DNA from: Bacteroidales bacterium UBA1173
Lineage (GTDB): Bacteria; Bacteroidota; Bacteroidia; Bacteroidales; F082
Direction: 5' to 3'
Assembly: GCA_002311655.1 (NCBI GenBank)
Contig: DBYZ01000001.1
Location: 2,164 to 56,953, forward strand
Length of the DNA stretch: 54,790 nt
Numbering within the stretch: the stretch's first letter is position 1; each line of letters begins with the position of its first letter. The translations under genes and the position numbers were made by a program. Below are positions 16,101 to 24,772 of the stretch, piece by piece. The notes beneath the pieces were generated by a model. It saw nothing but the letters and a program-made list of their open reading frames with translations, searched no databases and was not told where the DNA came from.

Positions 16101-16501
16101 TAAAACGACGTATCGGAATAATAATTGGTGTTATATGTATAAGAATTACCATTAAAAACCCAAGTCACAGGACTCTGTCCGTAAAACACCACCCCATCTT
16201 CATCGACGATGATGCCAATCTCCGAAAGGTCATCGTAACTAGAAGAACTGTTATCCTCACCCAGCATGCCCGGAACATTGCTAAACAGACTGATTTTATT
16301 AGGATTTAGAGCATTGACATCTATACCTGCCGCAGCCATGTCTGCAAAAGAAATCCGATACATTCCATCCTCGACCACACCTACTTTATATATAGTGCCT
16401 TCGCTAAGCACCGAATTATCGGTATAATCCTGCGCCAAAGCGATATCCACACATGATGCGAATGCTAGCAGAAAAAATATTTTAAGTAAACGATTTGTCA
16501 T
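13187..16501 (-). CDS. porU: PorU-type C25 sortase, copy adjacent to porV
   Basis: 1104 residues, normal for PorU, the cysteine protease that cleaves type A sorting domains and attaches cargo to A-LPS at the cell surface. Signal peptide to about residue 24. N-terminal half is beta-rich (SEGTIYKVGVVEDGMYRIS start motif). The C25 domain shows VLLLGRGSNDY, the catalytic histidine in NYYGHGG (about residue 625) and cysteine in STGTCEFSAFDD (about 660). The C-terminus has NYPNPFSDRTCF...GIYLYKVYL, a sorting-domain-like module as known for PorU. Its ATG overlaps the stop of the upstream porU paralogue by 4 bases. Being next to porV favours this copy as the true PorU, but both keep the catalytic pair. 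Confidence 0.9.
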   Translation of the reverse strand: MTNRLLKIFFLLAFASCVDIALAQDYTDNSVLSEGTIYKVGVVEDGMYRISFADMAAAGIDVNALNPNKISLFSNVPGMLGEDNSSSSYDDLSEIGIIVDEDGVVFYGQSPVTWVFNGNSYTYNTNYYSDTSFYFLKIDNRQDGKRMTVKEQSSGTVSEVVTTFLDKQYHETDLHNYYHRGRKWYGETADGENTSVTIPFVFKNADLTKPGYFQTRFIGASKTENFKVMFKINDNQVGSVVDIKKVGDYSFGVEKDLVSSFRVRDEELDVTMQLIAVNSTTFAGLDYVSLNIWRSLTYVDEQLQFPVLVTDDSDLKLVTIDNISQDMTVVDVTEPLSPKIQDFDIVDGNIQYAVSGELSGSYVLYKESDLKSVQSIKQIGNQNVHSVFYADMLIITHKVFAEQAEELKAFHEEEDGLVSEIVFVDEIYNEFSSGAQDITAIRNFIRMVYKRSPDLKYVLLLGRGSNDYKNVEGYDNNFVPPYESITVVNEINAYVTDDYYGLMDDGEGEDCSGQMDLGVGRIPVVDADEAEIVVKKIKGYVNSVKNMGGWRNNVLLFADDNKEYSKGCDALGDIVNSLKPVFNVDKVYSDAYIRQKMSSGAYYYPEVTSSILDKFDEGIMLMNYYGHGGVKGLSNSNLLRITDIDKMNNRYRLPFVSTGTCEFSAFDDASFISAGEIMFKMENGGAIGMYTTTRPTTSLINTRIIKNLYRNIFTDDNLRTLRFGDIVRMTKAANEANTSNYLSYVFYGDPALRFTYPQKDIVIDNIIAGNYIGNTAIVAPMDSVTVVGHIIAEDGGVAEDFNGVVYPKMFDNESTYHTLNNSNTSGNYYEFTLFNDVVYEGKASVVNGRFSFTYLVPRSVNNQDGMARLSLYAVDTLNVADANGYADNIKVGGTSAIPMDNEGPEIKMHWDGKLTATIHDPQGIYHYNTTLGRNMVLTIESENSCNTMIVNKFFEQTVDDYTRGTLSMELDLPEGRNILTLKAWDTHDNSNSASITVDIARINDKTLKNVCNYPNPFSDRTCFTVEYDKLSVTADVVIDIYNVAGSKVNTLNYNNLTTPYLKMEWDGCDNGGRPLQAGIYLYKVYLTDSEGNEYNTTQRMIILR

Positions 16502-19500
16502 CTTGCAATTACCAATTTCGAGTAGCCCGTCTGCGTCTCGTTATTATCGTTTGTCATTATCACATTATAAACATAAACACCCGAAGGCAGCGCCGCGCCA
16601 CTGTCCGATCTGCCATCCCAGTAAATAGGCTCAATTCTTGTCGAACTGCCATAACGGCTGTCGTGGATTGTCTTCACCAGTTGACCATTGATATTGTAAA
16701 TATTTATTGTGATGTCGACATATCCACTTTGATTATGCTCGAACATGAATTTCGTGTACGATGTCATCGGGTTTGGAGCGTTATAGACATTCTTCACGGT
16801 CATATTTCCGCTCTTCACCACAGTGAAATCAAGTGCGACAGATGTCGAATTGTTATAAATATCCCAAACTCTAAACACCAGATGATGGTCACCTTCATTA
16901 AGTCCATACAAATGGTATGCTATTGAGCCATAATCATTTGCATTGACAGGAGCCTCATAGAATGAGTTCAAAGTGTATGATTTGTTTGTGGCTCCAGTAA
17001 TAGTCACAGTAATATCATGTCCGATGCCGATTCCAGTGGTATTTATTCCGTTTTTATCTCTCACAAACGCATAAAACAGAGGGTTTTCATTAGTCATGCC
17101 GCCGCTTACGAATAAGGTGTCATCAATAAAAGCTCTTGCCTCAGGACCATCCACATCTGGGATAGCGGTATTGTCATAACCTCCGACAATGACATTTCCA
17201 TACGAACCGTTCGCATCCGTCTCATAATCAGTGGCATAGAAGCTTATCAGACCTTTTCCATAACTGTAATTGATATCTTTTGGAACAGTGAATCTAACAC
17301 TAAAAGTTCCTGATTCCACTTTAGCCTTGCCATCAAACAACATGCTGTTGCGCAACTGGAAAGTCACTTTCGGGAAGTCCTTGTCTCCTTTTGTGCGGTA
17401 CGTGTTCTCCTTGTCATATACCGACACCTGCACAATTCCGTTAAAATCGCTCATCAGCTCTCCGAAATTATCCCTGACTTCTCCACACAACTCTATAGTA
17501 CTCAATGCTTTAATGGTATCATTATGAGATAATGTATCAGTCGGAGCTGCAACTGGCTTACCGTTAATCTTTGTCAAAACAACATTGTTTTTAGGATATG
17601 CCAGACGCAGAGCCGGATCACCGAATAGCACAAACACCTTTGTATCATTACCTTTATCCTGCTTTGAGCTATATAAAATTTCACCCATGGTAGGATATTC
17701 ACCATTGTTCATCCGGAACATTCTACGATATGTTCTGGTGAGAATAGGACCGCTTGAATGAGTAGTTCGCGCCGTTGTAATCATTGCAATCGCGCCACCT
17801 CTTTTGTTAGTAAACACTATCTCTCCAGCCGATGTCCTTGTATGGTCGTCAAAGCGGCTGAATTCACACGTAGCAGTCACAAAAAGCGGAAACATCGGCA
17901 TGTTATCCCAAGAGTTGATGTCATCCATCGTCAGTATCCTTTCATCACCCCATCCGATCTCTCCTCCGTGACCATTATAATTGACAACCAGAGTGCCTTT
18001 TTCGATTCTGTTTGTGATTGCCTCATTGATTTCCGGACAACGTTGTCCGCTCGATGTTGCCACCTGGTTAAATGCATCAAGATAAATCTTGTCGACAATA
18101 ACATCGCCACCCCAATATGCGACGGAATCTGCAATTTTTTCAGAGTTGCGGATAAAATCCGACGACTCATCATCGCAAATCAGAGTTATGACTTTACGCC
18201 AATTTCTCATTGTCTTCGCATCTTTGGCAATATATTCCTCTATCTTGTCCAAGACATCGTTAGCCTGATCTGTGGTGGATACCGGCATTCGGCCAATAGC
18301 CAAATCAATAATCGAATTGCCATCCTCCATCTTACCGTCTTCGTCATCAAGGCATACAAAGAAATCATCAGTCACAACCGAACTTGTAATCACGCAACTG
18401 TTAAACGACTCCCAAGTTGGAATCAGACACACTTCAGGGTCTTTATAGTTATACGACGCATCGCCAAACAAAAGCACATATTTTAATCTATGCTCATCGC
18501 TGCTGTTATTATAAAGCATTTTGATAAAATTGCGGATACCTGCCAAATCCTGAGCTCCGCACGAGAATTCATTATAGATATATTGCGGCTGCACAATGTC
18601 GATCACCAAATCATCCAATTGCGAATGGATATCTCTCAAACGCTCCGCCTGTGTCTGAAATTTCGGATGCGTAATTATCAGATAATCAATGTCTTTTTTA
18701 GCATGAAGGTTCTGATTTGCCACAACTCCCACAAATGTCGGCTTACTGAAGCTGTTGCCGTTAAATGCCACAAACTGATTGTTAACATCTCCGTTAACCT
18801 TAAAAGACAGTATCGACGAAGACATCGTGGTGCTCATCATCGTCGGGTTTATCGGGTCGGTGACGTTCCAAACCTTAACAGAGTTAGATGCATTCTGCAG
18901 TCTGTATTCATAAACATCTTTCGCGACATCACATTCCGGATTTCTGAAATACAGCACGTCACCGCTCATAACCAGATTACACCAGGCATTGACAGATATA
19001 AAATCCATCCATGCCACCGACGAAGTAGCCGTCCTGTTGTATGTGGCATTAATCTTTATCGGACTGCCTGTAGGGGTGAATTTCGCCAAACACAACGTAT
19101 CCCAACTTGCATAAACATATGTTGAGGAATTCGGAAAGTTCTTCGTATATAATACTTTATTATTGTATTTCAACGACATAGATGCCGAGGAGCTGTTTTT
19201 TGAAGCCATCGATACTCTCATCCTCACCTCTCTTGACTTGTTTAAATTATCAAAACCGAACTCATAATCCCTCTGCAAAGTGATGTCGAACTTGTCAAAA
19301 AACCAAGTACAGCCCATATTGTTGATGTTTGTCTCATCAACGTCTTTCACCTTGTAATCGATAAAATCGCTAACTCGTGTTGTCGAGGCACCTTCCGGAA
19401 TATCCTCATATTGGATTCTCCTGCCCTCCACATCACCGATCGTCATGAAAACATAGGTATAATCGGTATAAGGATTTTTCACATGGTTATAAAACCTTCT

Positions 19501-19884
19501 CGATTTATCGTACTTCCAAACGACTGATCCTCTGGCATAAAAAAGAATGTAGTCATTCTGATTGAACACACCGTCTTCCTCACCCGATACATAAACAGGA
19601 ATCTCATAAAGGTCATCCGGATAATAATCTTTATTAATTTTTGGCAACACTCCGCCGCCATTGTGGAACAACCTGATATTCTTCGGATTTATGTTAGCGA
19701 CATCAACTCCCATCGACGACAAGTCGGAATATGTGAGTTTATACATTCCCGTCGAGGATATCGACATCTTGTACCAAGCGCCCTCACTCAGCAATGAATT
19801 ACCAGCCAAAGCATTGATATTCAATGCAAAGAAGCAAAAACAAAGCGTTAAAAAAGCTTTTCTATAGCGTATAATATCAAACAT
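16498..19884 (-). CDS. porU: Second PorU-type C25 sortase (tandem paralogue)
   Basis: 1128 residues from ATG 19884 (MFDIIRYRKAFLTL, signal peptide ending near ALAG); the frame is open further upstream, but that part overlaps the promoter. Begins the mature part with SEGAWYKMSISSTGMYKLT, homologous to the downstream copy. C25 catalytic histidine in NYNGHGGEIGW (about 636) and cysteine in TATCEFSRFDD (about 673); VLLFGDASYNYKD precedes them. The C-terminal module (NAPNPMTSYTKF...GVYVYNVIM...YSKLVIAR) is sorting-domain-like. It is the first gene of the porU-porU unit. Whether it is a second sortase with other substrates or a partly redundant copy cannot be told from sequence. Confidence 0.88.
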   Translation of the reverse strand: MFDIIRYRKAFLTLCFCFFALNINALAGNSLLSEGAWYKMSISSTGMYKLTYSDLSSMGVDVANINPKNIRLFHNGGGVLPKINKDYYPDDLYEIPVYVSGEEDGVFNQNDYILFYARGSVVWKYDKSRRFYNHVKNPYTDYTYVFMTIGDVEGRRIQYEDIPEGASTTRVSDFIDYKVKDVDETNINNMGCTWFFDKFDITLQRDYEFGFDNLNKSREVRMRVSMASKNSSSASMSLKYNNKVLYTKNFPNSSTYVYASWDTLCLAKFTPTGSPIKINATYNRTATSSVAWMDFISVNAWCNLVMSGDVLYFRNPECDVAKDVYEYRLQNASNSVKVWNVTDPINPTMMSTTMSSSILSFKVNGDVNNQFVAFNGNSFSKPTFVGVVANQNLHAKKDIDYLIITHPKFQTQAERLRDIHSQLDDLVIDIVQPQYIYNEFSCGAQDLAGIRNFIKMLYNNSSDEHRLKYVLLFGDASYNYKDPEVCLIPTWESFNSCVITSSVVTDDFFVCLDDEDGKMEDGNSIIDLAIGRMPVSTTDQANDVLDKIEEYIAKDAKTMRNWRKVITLICDDESSDFIRNSEKIADSVAYWGGDVIVDKIYLDAFNQVATSSGQRCPEINEAITNRIEKGTLVVNYNGHGGEIGWGDERILTMDDINSWDNMPMFPLFVTATCEFSRFDDHTRTSAGEIVFTNKRGGAIAMITTARTTHSSGPILTRTYRRMFRMNNGEYPTMGEILYSSKQDKGNDTKVFVLFGDPALRLAYPKNNVVLTKINGKPVAAPTDTLSHNDTIKALSTIELCGEVRDNFGELMSDFNGIVQVSVYDKENTYRTKGDKDFPKVTFQLRNSMLFDGKAKVESGTFSVRFTVPKDINYSYGKGLISFYATDYETDANGSYGNVIVGGYDNTAIPDVDGPEARAFIDDTLFVSGGMTNENPLFYAFVRDKNGINTTGIGIGHDITVTITGATNKSYTLNSFYEAPVNANDYGSIAYHLYGLNEGDHHLVFRVWDIYNNSTSVALDFTVVKSGNMTVKNVYNAPNPMTSYTKFMFEHNQSGYVDITINIYNINGQLVKTIHDSRYGSSTRIEPIYWDGRSDSGAALPSGVYVYNVIMTNDNNETQTGYSKLVIAR

Positions 19885-19900
19885 ACAAATATATAATTTG

Positions 19901-19930
19901 CAAAGATACAATTAATTTCAATTATATCAA
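19901..19930 (-). promoter_or_regulatory. Promoter of the tandem porU operon
   Basis: On the minus strand: TTG (19928-19930), a 19-base spacer and TATCTTTG (19901-19908), a full match to the consensus, 16 bases before ATG 19884. This also argues against any start upstream of 19884. Confidence 0.7.
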
Positions 19931-20027
19931 CGTGTTTCGTAAAATATTATTGTTGAAAACAATTTCAAAAAAAATAAAAAAAAATACATTTCTTTCGGAA
20001 AAAAGTCGTATAATTGCAGTTTGAAAA

Positions 20028-20070
20028 TTGTGTCTTGACGGAAAATCTATTTTTTGTCGAGAATACACAA
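20028..20070 (+). other. Stem-loop in the gldJ 5' leader
   Basis: TTGTGT (20028-20033) pairs with ACACAA (20065-20070), and CTTGAC (20034-20039) with GTCGAG (20056-20061, one G-U pair), around a 3-base bulge. It lies 50 bases before the gldJ ATG, with no U-run after it, so it is not a terminator. A possible -7 box (TATAATTG, 20009-20016, one mismatch) lies just upstream. Confidence 0.45.
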
Positions 20071-20120
20071 TAATTTCTATGGTTTTGAGTTAAACAGATA
20101 AGAAATAAAATTTGTATAAA

Positions 20121-21545
20121 ATGCATAAAAAGTTCAGATTCAGCGCAGTTTTGGCTATTATTTGTTGCGGTTTGTTATTACAGTCTTGCTTCAATAAAGC
20201 AGAAAGATCAAGAACTACCGGTTGGAAATACAACGACCCAAACGAGAGTTTCTTCTTCTTCCCAGAGCAGCAAGAACAAGAGGTCGGTCCTGGTCTCGTT
20301 CCAATTGAAGGTGGAACATTTACCATGGGAGCCACTGAAGACAACGTGTATTATGAATGGAACAACACTCCACGTCAGGTAACTGTGTCTTCTTTCTATA
20401 TGGATCAGACTGAGGTTAGCAACCTTGATTATCTCGAGTACGTTTATTGGATGAATCACGTTTATGCAAAAGACGAACCTCAAGTTGTCAAGGACGCTCT
20501 TCCTGATACTTTAGTATGGCGCAGATCATTGTCATACAATGAGCCAATGATTGATGTGTATTTCCGTCACCCTGCCTACCGCGACTATCCTGTTGTCGGT
20601 GTGTCTTGGAAACAGGCTGCAAACTATGCATTATGGCGTACAGACCGTGTCAATGAGATTTTGCTCATTGAAGCTGGTGTCATATTCTACGATCCGGATC
20701 AAAACATGCAGAACAACTTCAGCACAGATGCATATCTAGCAGGAGAATATACAGGTCAAGTTGAAAACGGTTTCATGGAGTTGGACCCATCATTGGGCGA
20801 ATCTACACGCCACGTTATTCAAGAAGACGGTATCATCCTTCCAAAATATCGTCTCCCAACGGAAGCTGAATGGGAATACGCCGCTCTGGGTCTCATCGGA
20901 ACCACAGTCGACGGTCGTACAATCGAGCGCAGAACATATCCTTGGAACTCTGCAGGCTTGAGAATTCCTGAAGGCGAAGGTCAAGGCAATTTCATCGCCA
21001 ACTTCAAAAGAGGCAAAGGTGATTATATGGGTAACGCTGGTGGCTTGAACGACGGATACACATTCCCTTCACCAGTAAATTCATATTATCCTAACGACTT
21101 CGGTCTTTACAACATGGCAGGTAACGTGTCAGAATGGGTGTTCGATATCTATCGTCCGTTATCATTCCACGATTTCTTCGACATCAACCCTGTTCGTGGT
21201 AATATGTGGGATCCTAAATTAGACACTCTGTATTCGAAATCTGGTCGCATCCATCCGGATAGTTTCAGCGCAAACTATAACGACGGCGATTTTATGTCAA
21301 ACAATATCATCGGAGGTAGTAAAGATGATAAACCTCAAAGTGACTACACAGAACAAATGTATAAATACGGCGAGACAACTTTGATCAACGATAATGCACG
21401 CGTTTACAAAGGCGGCTCATGGGCAGACGGTCCATATTACTTAAGCCCTTCAGTACGTCGTTATATGCAGGAAGACCAGACATCTGCAACAGTAGGTTTC
21501 AGATGTGCAATGAACATGATTGGACGACCAGCATTCAATTATTAA
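20121..21545 (+). CDS. gldJ: GldJ, type IX secretion/gliding lipoprotein with SUMF1-like fold
   Basis: 474 residues from ATG 20121 (an upstream TTG at 20112 is less likely). Lipoprotein signal with lipobox LLLQSC. The TGWKYNDP segment after the signal is characteristic of GldJ, and the remainder is a formylglycine-generating-enzyme-like (SUMF1) domain: PIEGGTFTMGAT, SSFYMDQTEVSN, YRLPTEAEWEYAA, NMAGNVSEWVFD, VYKGGSWAD, TVGFRC. GldJ is a non-catalytic outer-membrane lipoprotein needed to stabilise GldK and the secretion machine. The neighbourhood porV-porU/gldJ-murF also matches that known in Flavobacterium. The related PorK/GldK is the main alternative. Confidence 0.88.
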   Translation: MHKKFRFSAVLAIICCGLLLQSCFNKAERSRTTGWKYNDPNESFFFFPEQQEQEVGPGLVPIEGGTFTMGATEDNVYYEWNNTPRQVTVSSFYMDQTEVSNLDYLEYVYWMNHVYAKDEPQVVKDALPDTLVWRRSLSYNEPMIDVYFRHPAYRDYPVVGVSWKQAANYALWRTDRVNEILLIEAGVIFYDPDQNMQNNFSTDAYLAGEYTGQVENGFMELDPSLGESTRHVIQEDGIILPKYRLPTEAEWEYAALGLIGTTVDGRTIERRTYPWNSAGLRIPEGEGQGNFIANFKRGKGDYMGNAGGLNDGYTFPSPVNSYYPNDFGLYNMAGNVSEWVFDIYRPLSFHDFFDINPVRGNMWDPKLDTLYSKSGRIHPDSFSANYNDGDFMSNNIIGGSKDDKPQSDYTEQMYKYGETTLINDNARVYKGGSWADGPYYLSPSVRRYMQEDQTSATVGFRCAMNMIGRPAFNY

Positions 21546-21565
21546 TTTGACATTAAAGAATAAAG

Positions 21566-21591
21566 AGCCGTCACTTACGACGGCTTTTTTT
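21566..21591 (+). terminator. Rho-independent terminator of gldJ
   Basis: AGCCGTC (21566-21572), loop ACTTAC, GACGGCT (21579-21585) followed by seven T. It begins 20 bases after the gldJ stop. Confidence 0.9.
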
Positions 21592-21612
21592 ATATCATAA
21601 AACCAATTCATT

Positions 21613-22890
21613 ATGATTGAGACAATATACGAGCTTTACAAAAAAGCCTACACCATCACCACCGACAGTCGTAACATCAGTAAAGACTGCATCTTCGTGG
21701 CTTTAAAAGGCGAACATTTCGACGGCAACGACTTCGCTTTGAAAGTCGCGGAAGAAGGTATCGCGGCAGGTGTAATCGCCGATAGGAAAGATCTTCCAAA
21801 ACACGAAAGACTGTTTGTTGTTGAAGACAGCTTAAAATGTCTTCAGGAGCTGGCGAAATATCATAGAGAACAACTCGGACTACCAATCATAGGCATTACC
21901 GGCACAAACGGAAAGACCACAACAAAAGAACTCGTGTCGGCTGTTTTATGCAAAAAATACAACATCATTTTCACACAAGGCAACTTCAACAACCAACTTG
22001 GAGTACCTCTCACCTTGCTGAGAATCAAACCAGGCACGGAATTGGCAGTCGTTGAAATGGGCGCAAGTCACCCAGGCGACATTAACGAGTTGACTGGTAT
22101 CGGTGAACCTAACTACGGCATAATCACTAATATTGGACGCGCTCATCTGAGAGACTTTGGTGGCTACGAAGGTGTCATCAAGACTAAAAACGAGATGTAT
22201 CAATACATCGAAGCACATAATGGATTGCTGTTTGTCAACAAGGACAACGACCTTCTGATGGATCTCGCACATAATATTAATAAGGTGACATACGGCACAA
22301 CCACTGAAGCTGATGTCAAAGGCAAAATGCATTCAGCAAATCCTTATCTCTCTGTTGAATGGAATGGTCATATCATTGACACTCAACTAGTTGGCGACTA
22401 TAACTTCGAAAATGTGATGGCTGCCATCTGCATAGGAACGTATTTCAAAGTGGCAGAAAACGACATAATCGATGCATTGTCAAGCTACTGCCCTACCAAC
22501 AACCGTTCACAGGTCATCGAAACTGGCAAGAACAGAGTTGTGATGGATGCATACAACGCCAACCCTACCAGCATGAGCCACGCCATCAGTAACTTCAGAA
22601 ACATCTGCTGCGATAAAAACGTATTGATTTTAGGCGACATGCTTGAACTGGGAGAAGAATCAGAAAAAGAACATAAAGCCATAATCGACCTTTTGAAAGA
22701 GCTCAATTTCCAACTTGTGTTTCTCGTGGGTCCGGAATTTGCAAAAGTCGCTACAAATTCAACATACTTCAGAGTAAACGATGTTGATAACCTGATAAGG
22801 TATATTACACTTAATCCTATTAAAGGCTACGACATCCTAGTGAAAGGCTCCAACGGGATCCATCTCAACAAAATCATCGATTCGTTGTAA
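21613..22890 (+). CDS. murF: UDP-MurNAc-tripeptide--D-Ala-D-Ala ligase
   Basis: 425 residues. Adds D-Ala-D-Ala to UDP-MurNAc-tripeptide in the cytoplasm, completing the peptidoglycan precursor. Seen: N-terminal DSRNISKDCIFVALKGEHFDG domain, ATP-binding GITGTNGKTTTKE, central EMGASHPGDI, the C-terminal domain with AYNANPTSM and ILGDMLELG. Length slightly shorter than E. coli MurF but typical for Bacteroidota. Starts after the gldJ terminator, and its stop abuts the anmK ATG. Confidence 0.95.
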   Translation: MIETIYELYKKAYTITTDSRNISKDCIFVALKGEHFDGNDFALKVAEEGIAAGVIADRKDLPKHERLFVVEDSLKCLQELAKYHREQLGLPIIGITGTNGKTTTKELVSAVLCKKYNIIFTQGNFNNQLGVPLTLLRIKPGTELAVVEMGASHPGDINELTGIGEPNYGIITNIGRAHLRDFGGYEGVIKTKNEMYQYIEAHNGLLFVNKDNDLLMDLAHNINKVTYGTTTEADVKGKMHSANPYLSVEWNGHIIDTQLVGDYNFENVMAAICIGTYFKVAENDIIDALSSYCPTNNRSQVIETGKNRVVMDAYNANPTSMSHAISNFRNICCDKNVLILGDMLELGEESEKEHKAIIDLLKELNFQLVFLVGPEFAKVATNSTYFRVNDVDNLIRYITLNPIKGYDILVKGSNGIHLNKIIDSL

Positions 22891-23952
22891 ATGATTGAAA
22901 AACACAACATTATCGGACTCATGTCGGGCAGCTCGCTCGACGGCATCGACCTCGTTGATGTAGATTTTTGGCACGACGGCTGTTGGCATTTTGAAATCGT
23001 GGCAAAAGATAATTTCGACTACGATGATGAATGGAAACACAAGTTGTCCGATGCTTTTTATTATGACCAGAATCAATTGAAAAACATTGATTATCAATAT
23101 GGTGCATTTTTAGGCAAGGTCACTAAATCTTTTATTGACAAACTCCATTTAAAACCAGAAATTGTAGCATCACACGGTCACACGATTTTTCACAAGCCGC
23201 AAGAGCATTACACATTACAAATCGGTGACGGTCAGGCACTTGCCGACAAATGTGGAATAACCGTCATCAACGATTTCCGAACTGAAGATGTGCTAAAAGG
23301 CGGTCAGGGTGCGCCTTTGGTGCCTATTGGCGACAAATTATTGTTCTGCGACTACCCTATCTGCCTCAACATAGGCGGCATCGCAAACGTTTCATACGAC
23401 GTTGACTGTCAACGCATTGCATACGATATCTGTATCGCAAACCAGGCACTGAATTTCTTATCAAACAAATTGAATATGCCATTTGACAAAGATGGCATCA
23501 TAGCACGCTCAGGCACAATTGACAACCAATTGTTAACGATCCTCAATTCACATCCTTTCTATTCAGAAAAGTATCCAAAATCATTGGGTCGTGAATTCTT
23601 TGAGGAAAATATAAAACCGTTATTGGGAAACCGCCATGATATCGCAAACATGATGGCGACATTTGTTGAACATATCGCAATTCAGATAGCAGATTCTATT
23701 GAAAATCAATCATCTGAAAAATTATTGATTACCGGTGGCGGTGCGAAAAACAACTTCCTAGTGGAGCGCATTCAGGCTCATACAAGCCACCATGTCGTTG
23801 TGCCTTCAACCGACATCATCGACTATAAAGAAGCTTTGGTTTTCGCTTTCCTCGGATTGCTCCGAAGCCGCAATGAAATCAACGTGCTGAAATCAGTCAC
23901 AGGTGCTGACAGCGATTCTTCATCTGGTAAAATTTGGCATCCAATTCCATAA
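22891..23952 (+). CDS. anmK: Anhydro-N-acetylmuramic acid kinase
   Basis: 353 residues. Phosphorylates and opens 1,6-anhydroMurNAc in cell-wall recycling. Seen: GLMSGSSLDGIDLVDVDF at the N-terminus (phosphate-1 loop), ASHGHTIFH, NDFRTEDV, GGQGAPLVPIGD, NIGGIAN, and LLITGGGAKN with a C-terminal ALVFAFLG. The ATG follows the murF stop with no gap, so a murF-anmK operon links wall synthesis and recycling. Slightly shorter than the 369-residue E. coli enzyme. Confidence 0.95.
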   Translation: MIEKHNIIGLMSGSSLDGIDLVDVDFWHDGCWHFEIVAKDNFDYDDEWKHKLSDAFYYDQNQLKNIDYQYGAFLGKVTKSFIDKLHLKPEIVASHGHTIFHKPQEHYTLQIGDGQALADKCGITVINDFRTEDVLKGGQGAPLVPIGDKLLFCDYPICLNIGGIANVSYDVDCQRIAYDICIANQALNFLSNKLNMPFDKDGIIARSGTIDNQLLTILNSHPFYSEKYPKSLGREFFEENIKPLLGNRHDIANMMATFVEHIAIQIADSIENQSSEKLLITGGGAKNNFLVERIQAHTSHHVVVPSTDIIDYKEALVFAFLGLLRSRNEINVLKSVTGADSDSSSGKIWHPIP

Positions 23953-23985
23953 AAAAAGTAGAGACGATAAAAACATCGTCTCTAC
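23951..23985 (-). terminator. Rho-independent terminator of the fab/etf operon
   Basis: GTAGAGACGAT (23958-23968) pairs with ATCGTCTCTAC (23975-23985), loop of 6. The poly-T side lies on the minus strand (A-run at 23951-23957), so it serves the minus-strand fabG operon; it abuts the anmK stop and could also attenuate plus-strand transcripts. Confidence 0.82.
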
Positions 23986-24000
23986 AAACAAAATCTATAT

Positions 24001-24035
24001 TAACTACTAACTATTAACTTCAAACTGTTAACTTT
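24001..24035. repeat. Five heptamer units (TAACTNN) at the fabG 3' end
   Basis: TAACTAC, TAACTAT, TAACTTC, AAACTGT, TAACTTT in exact 7-base register, touching the fabG stop codon (24035-24037). Same type of repeat as at 2418, 3856 and 45262. Confidence 0.72.
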
Positions 24036-24772
24036 TAGCACTGCATACCGCCGCAGCAGTTAATCACCTGACCGGTGACATAGCTGGAGAGGTCTGATGC
24101 GAGGAACAACGCCACGTTTGCGACGTCTTCCGGTGTACCACCTCTTCTCAACGGAATCTTGGTTGCCCATTCTTTTCTCACTTCTTCTGGAAGAGCTTTT
24201 GTCATGTCGCTCTCGATGTAACCTGGAGCGATGCAGTTAGCACGGATGCCACGGCTACCCATCTCCTTGGCGATTGACTTGGCGAGACCGATCAAACCAG
24301 CCTTCGATGCAGAGTAGTTTGCCTGACCTGCGTTACCGCTCACACCGACGACGCTAGCCATATTGATGATGCTTCCACCCTTCTGACGTGCCATGATTGG
24401 CAACACAGCATGGATGTAGTTGAATGCTGACTTCAGGTTCACTGTAAGAACCGCATCCCATTGTGCCTCTGTCATACGAAGCATCAAGCCGTCCTTGGTG
24501 ATACCGGCGTTGTTGACGAGGATGTCAATGCGACCGAAATCGGCCATAATCTGATTGACAGTTTTCTCAACATCAGCGAAATCTGCTGCGTTTGACACGT
24601 AACCCTTCACTGTTGTGCCGAGCTCACTGAGTTCTGCGACTGTTGCTTTAATGTTTTCTTCGTTAATATCGGTAATCGCAATATTGCAGCCTTCCATAGC
24701 GAAACGCTTTGCGATAGCCTTGCCGATACCTCTTGCGGCACCGGTGATGATAGCTGTTCTATTCTTTAACAT
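24035..24772 (-). CDS. fabG: 3-oxoacyl-ACP reductase
   Basis: 245 residues from ATG 24772 (MLKNRTAIITGAARGIGKA), overlapping the upstream dehydrogenase by 14 bases. NADPH-dependent reduction of 3-oxoacyl-ACP to 3-hydroxyacyl-ACP. Seen: GAARGIG cofactor motif, NNAG, catalytic S140, Y153, K157 (YSASK), and a C-terminal VTGQVINCCGG. Last gene of the fabH-to-fabG operon; followed by a terminator. A longer frame (to 24790) exists but would only add MQKLTN-type residues. Confidence 0.93.
   Translation of the reverse strand: MLKNRTAIITGAARGIGKAIAKRFAMEGCNIAITDINEENIKATVAELSELGTTVKGYVSNAADFADVEKTVNQIMADFGRIDILVNNAGITKDGLMLRMTEAQWDAVLTVNLKSAFNYIHAVLPIMARQKGGSIINMASVVGVSGNAGQANYSASKAGLIGLAKSIAKEMGSRGIRANCIAPGYIESDMTKALPEEVRKEWATKIPLRRGGTPEDVANVALFLASDLSSYVTGQVINCCGGMQC

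Noticed and set aside
16495..16926. Plus-strand open frame of 143 codons, and similar long plus-strand frames at 17758-18486 and 18490-19125
   Set aside because: They lie fully opposite the porU-type genes, have no recognisable domain or promoter, and their composition mirrors the coding strand.
20121..21545. Active formylglycine-generating enzyme (sulfatase activator)
   Set aside because: It has a lipobox and the GldJ-type TGWKYNDP segment, and sits next to porU/porV; no sulfatase gene is nearby.
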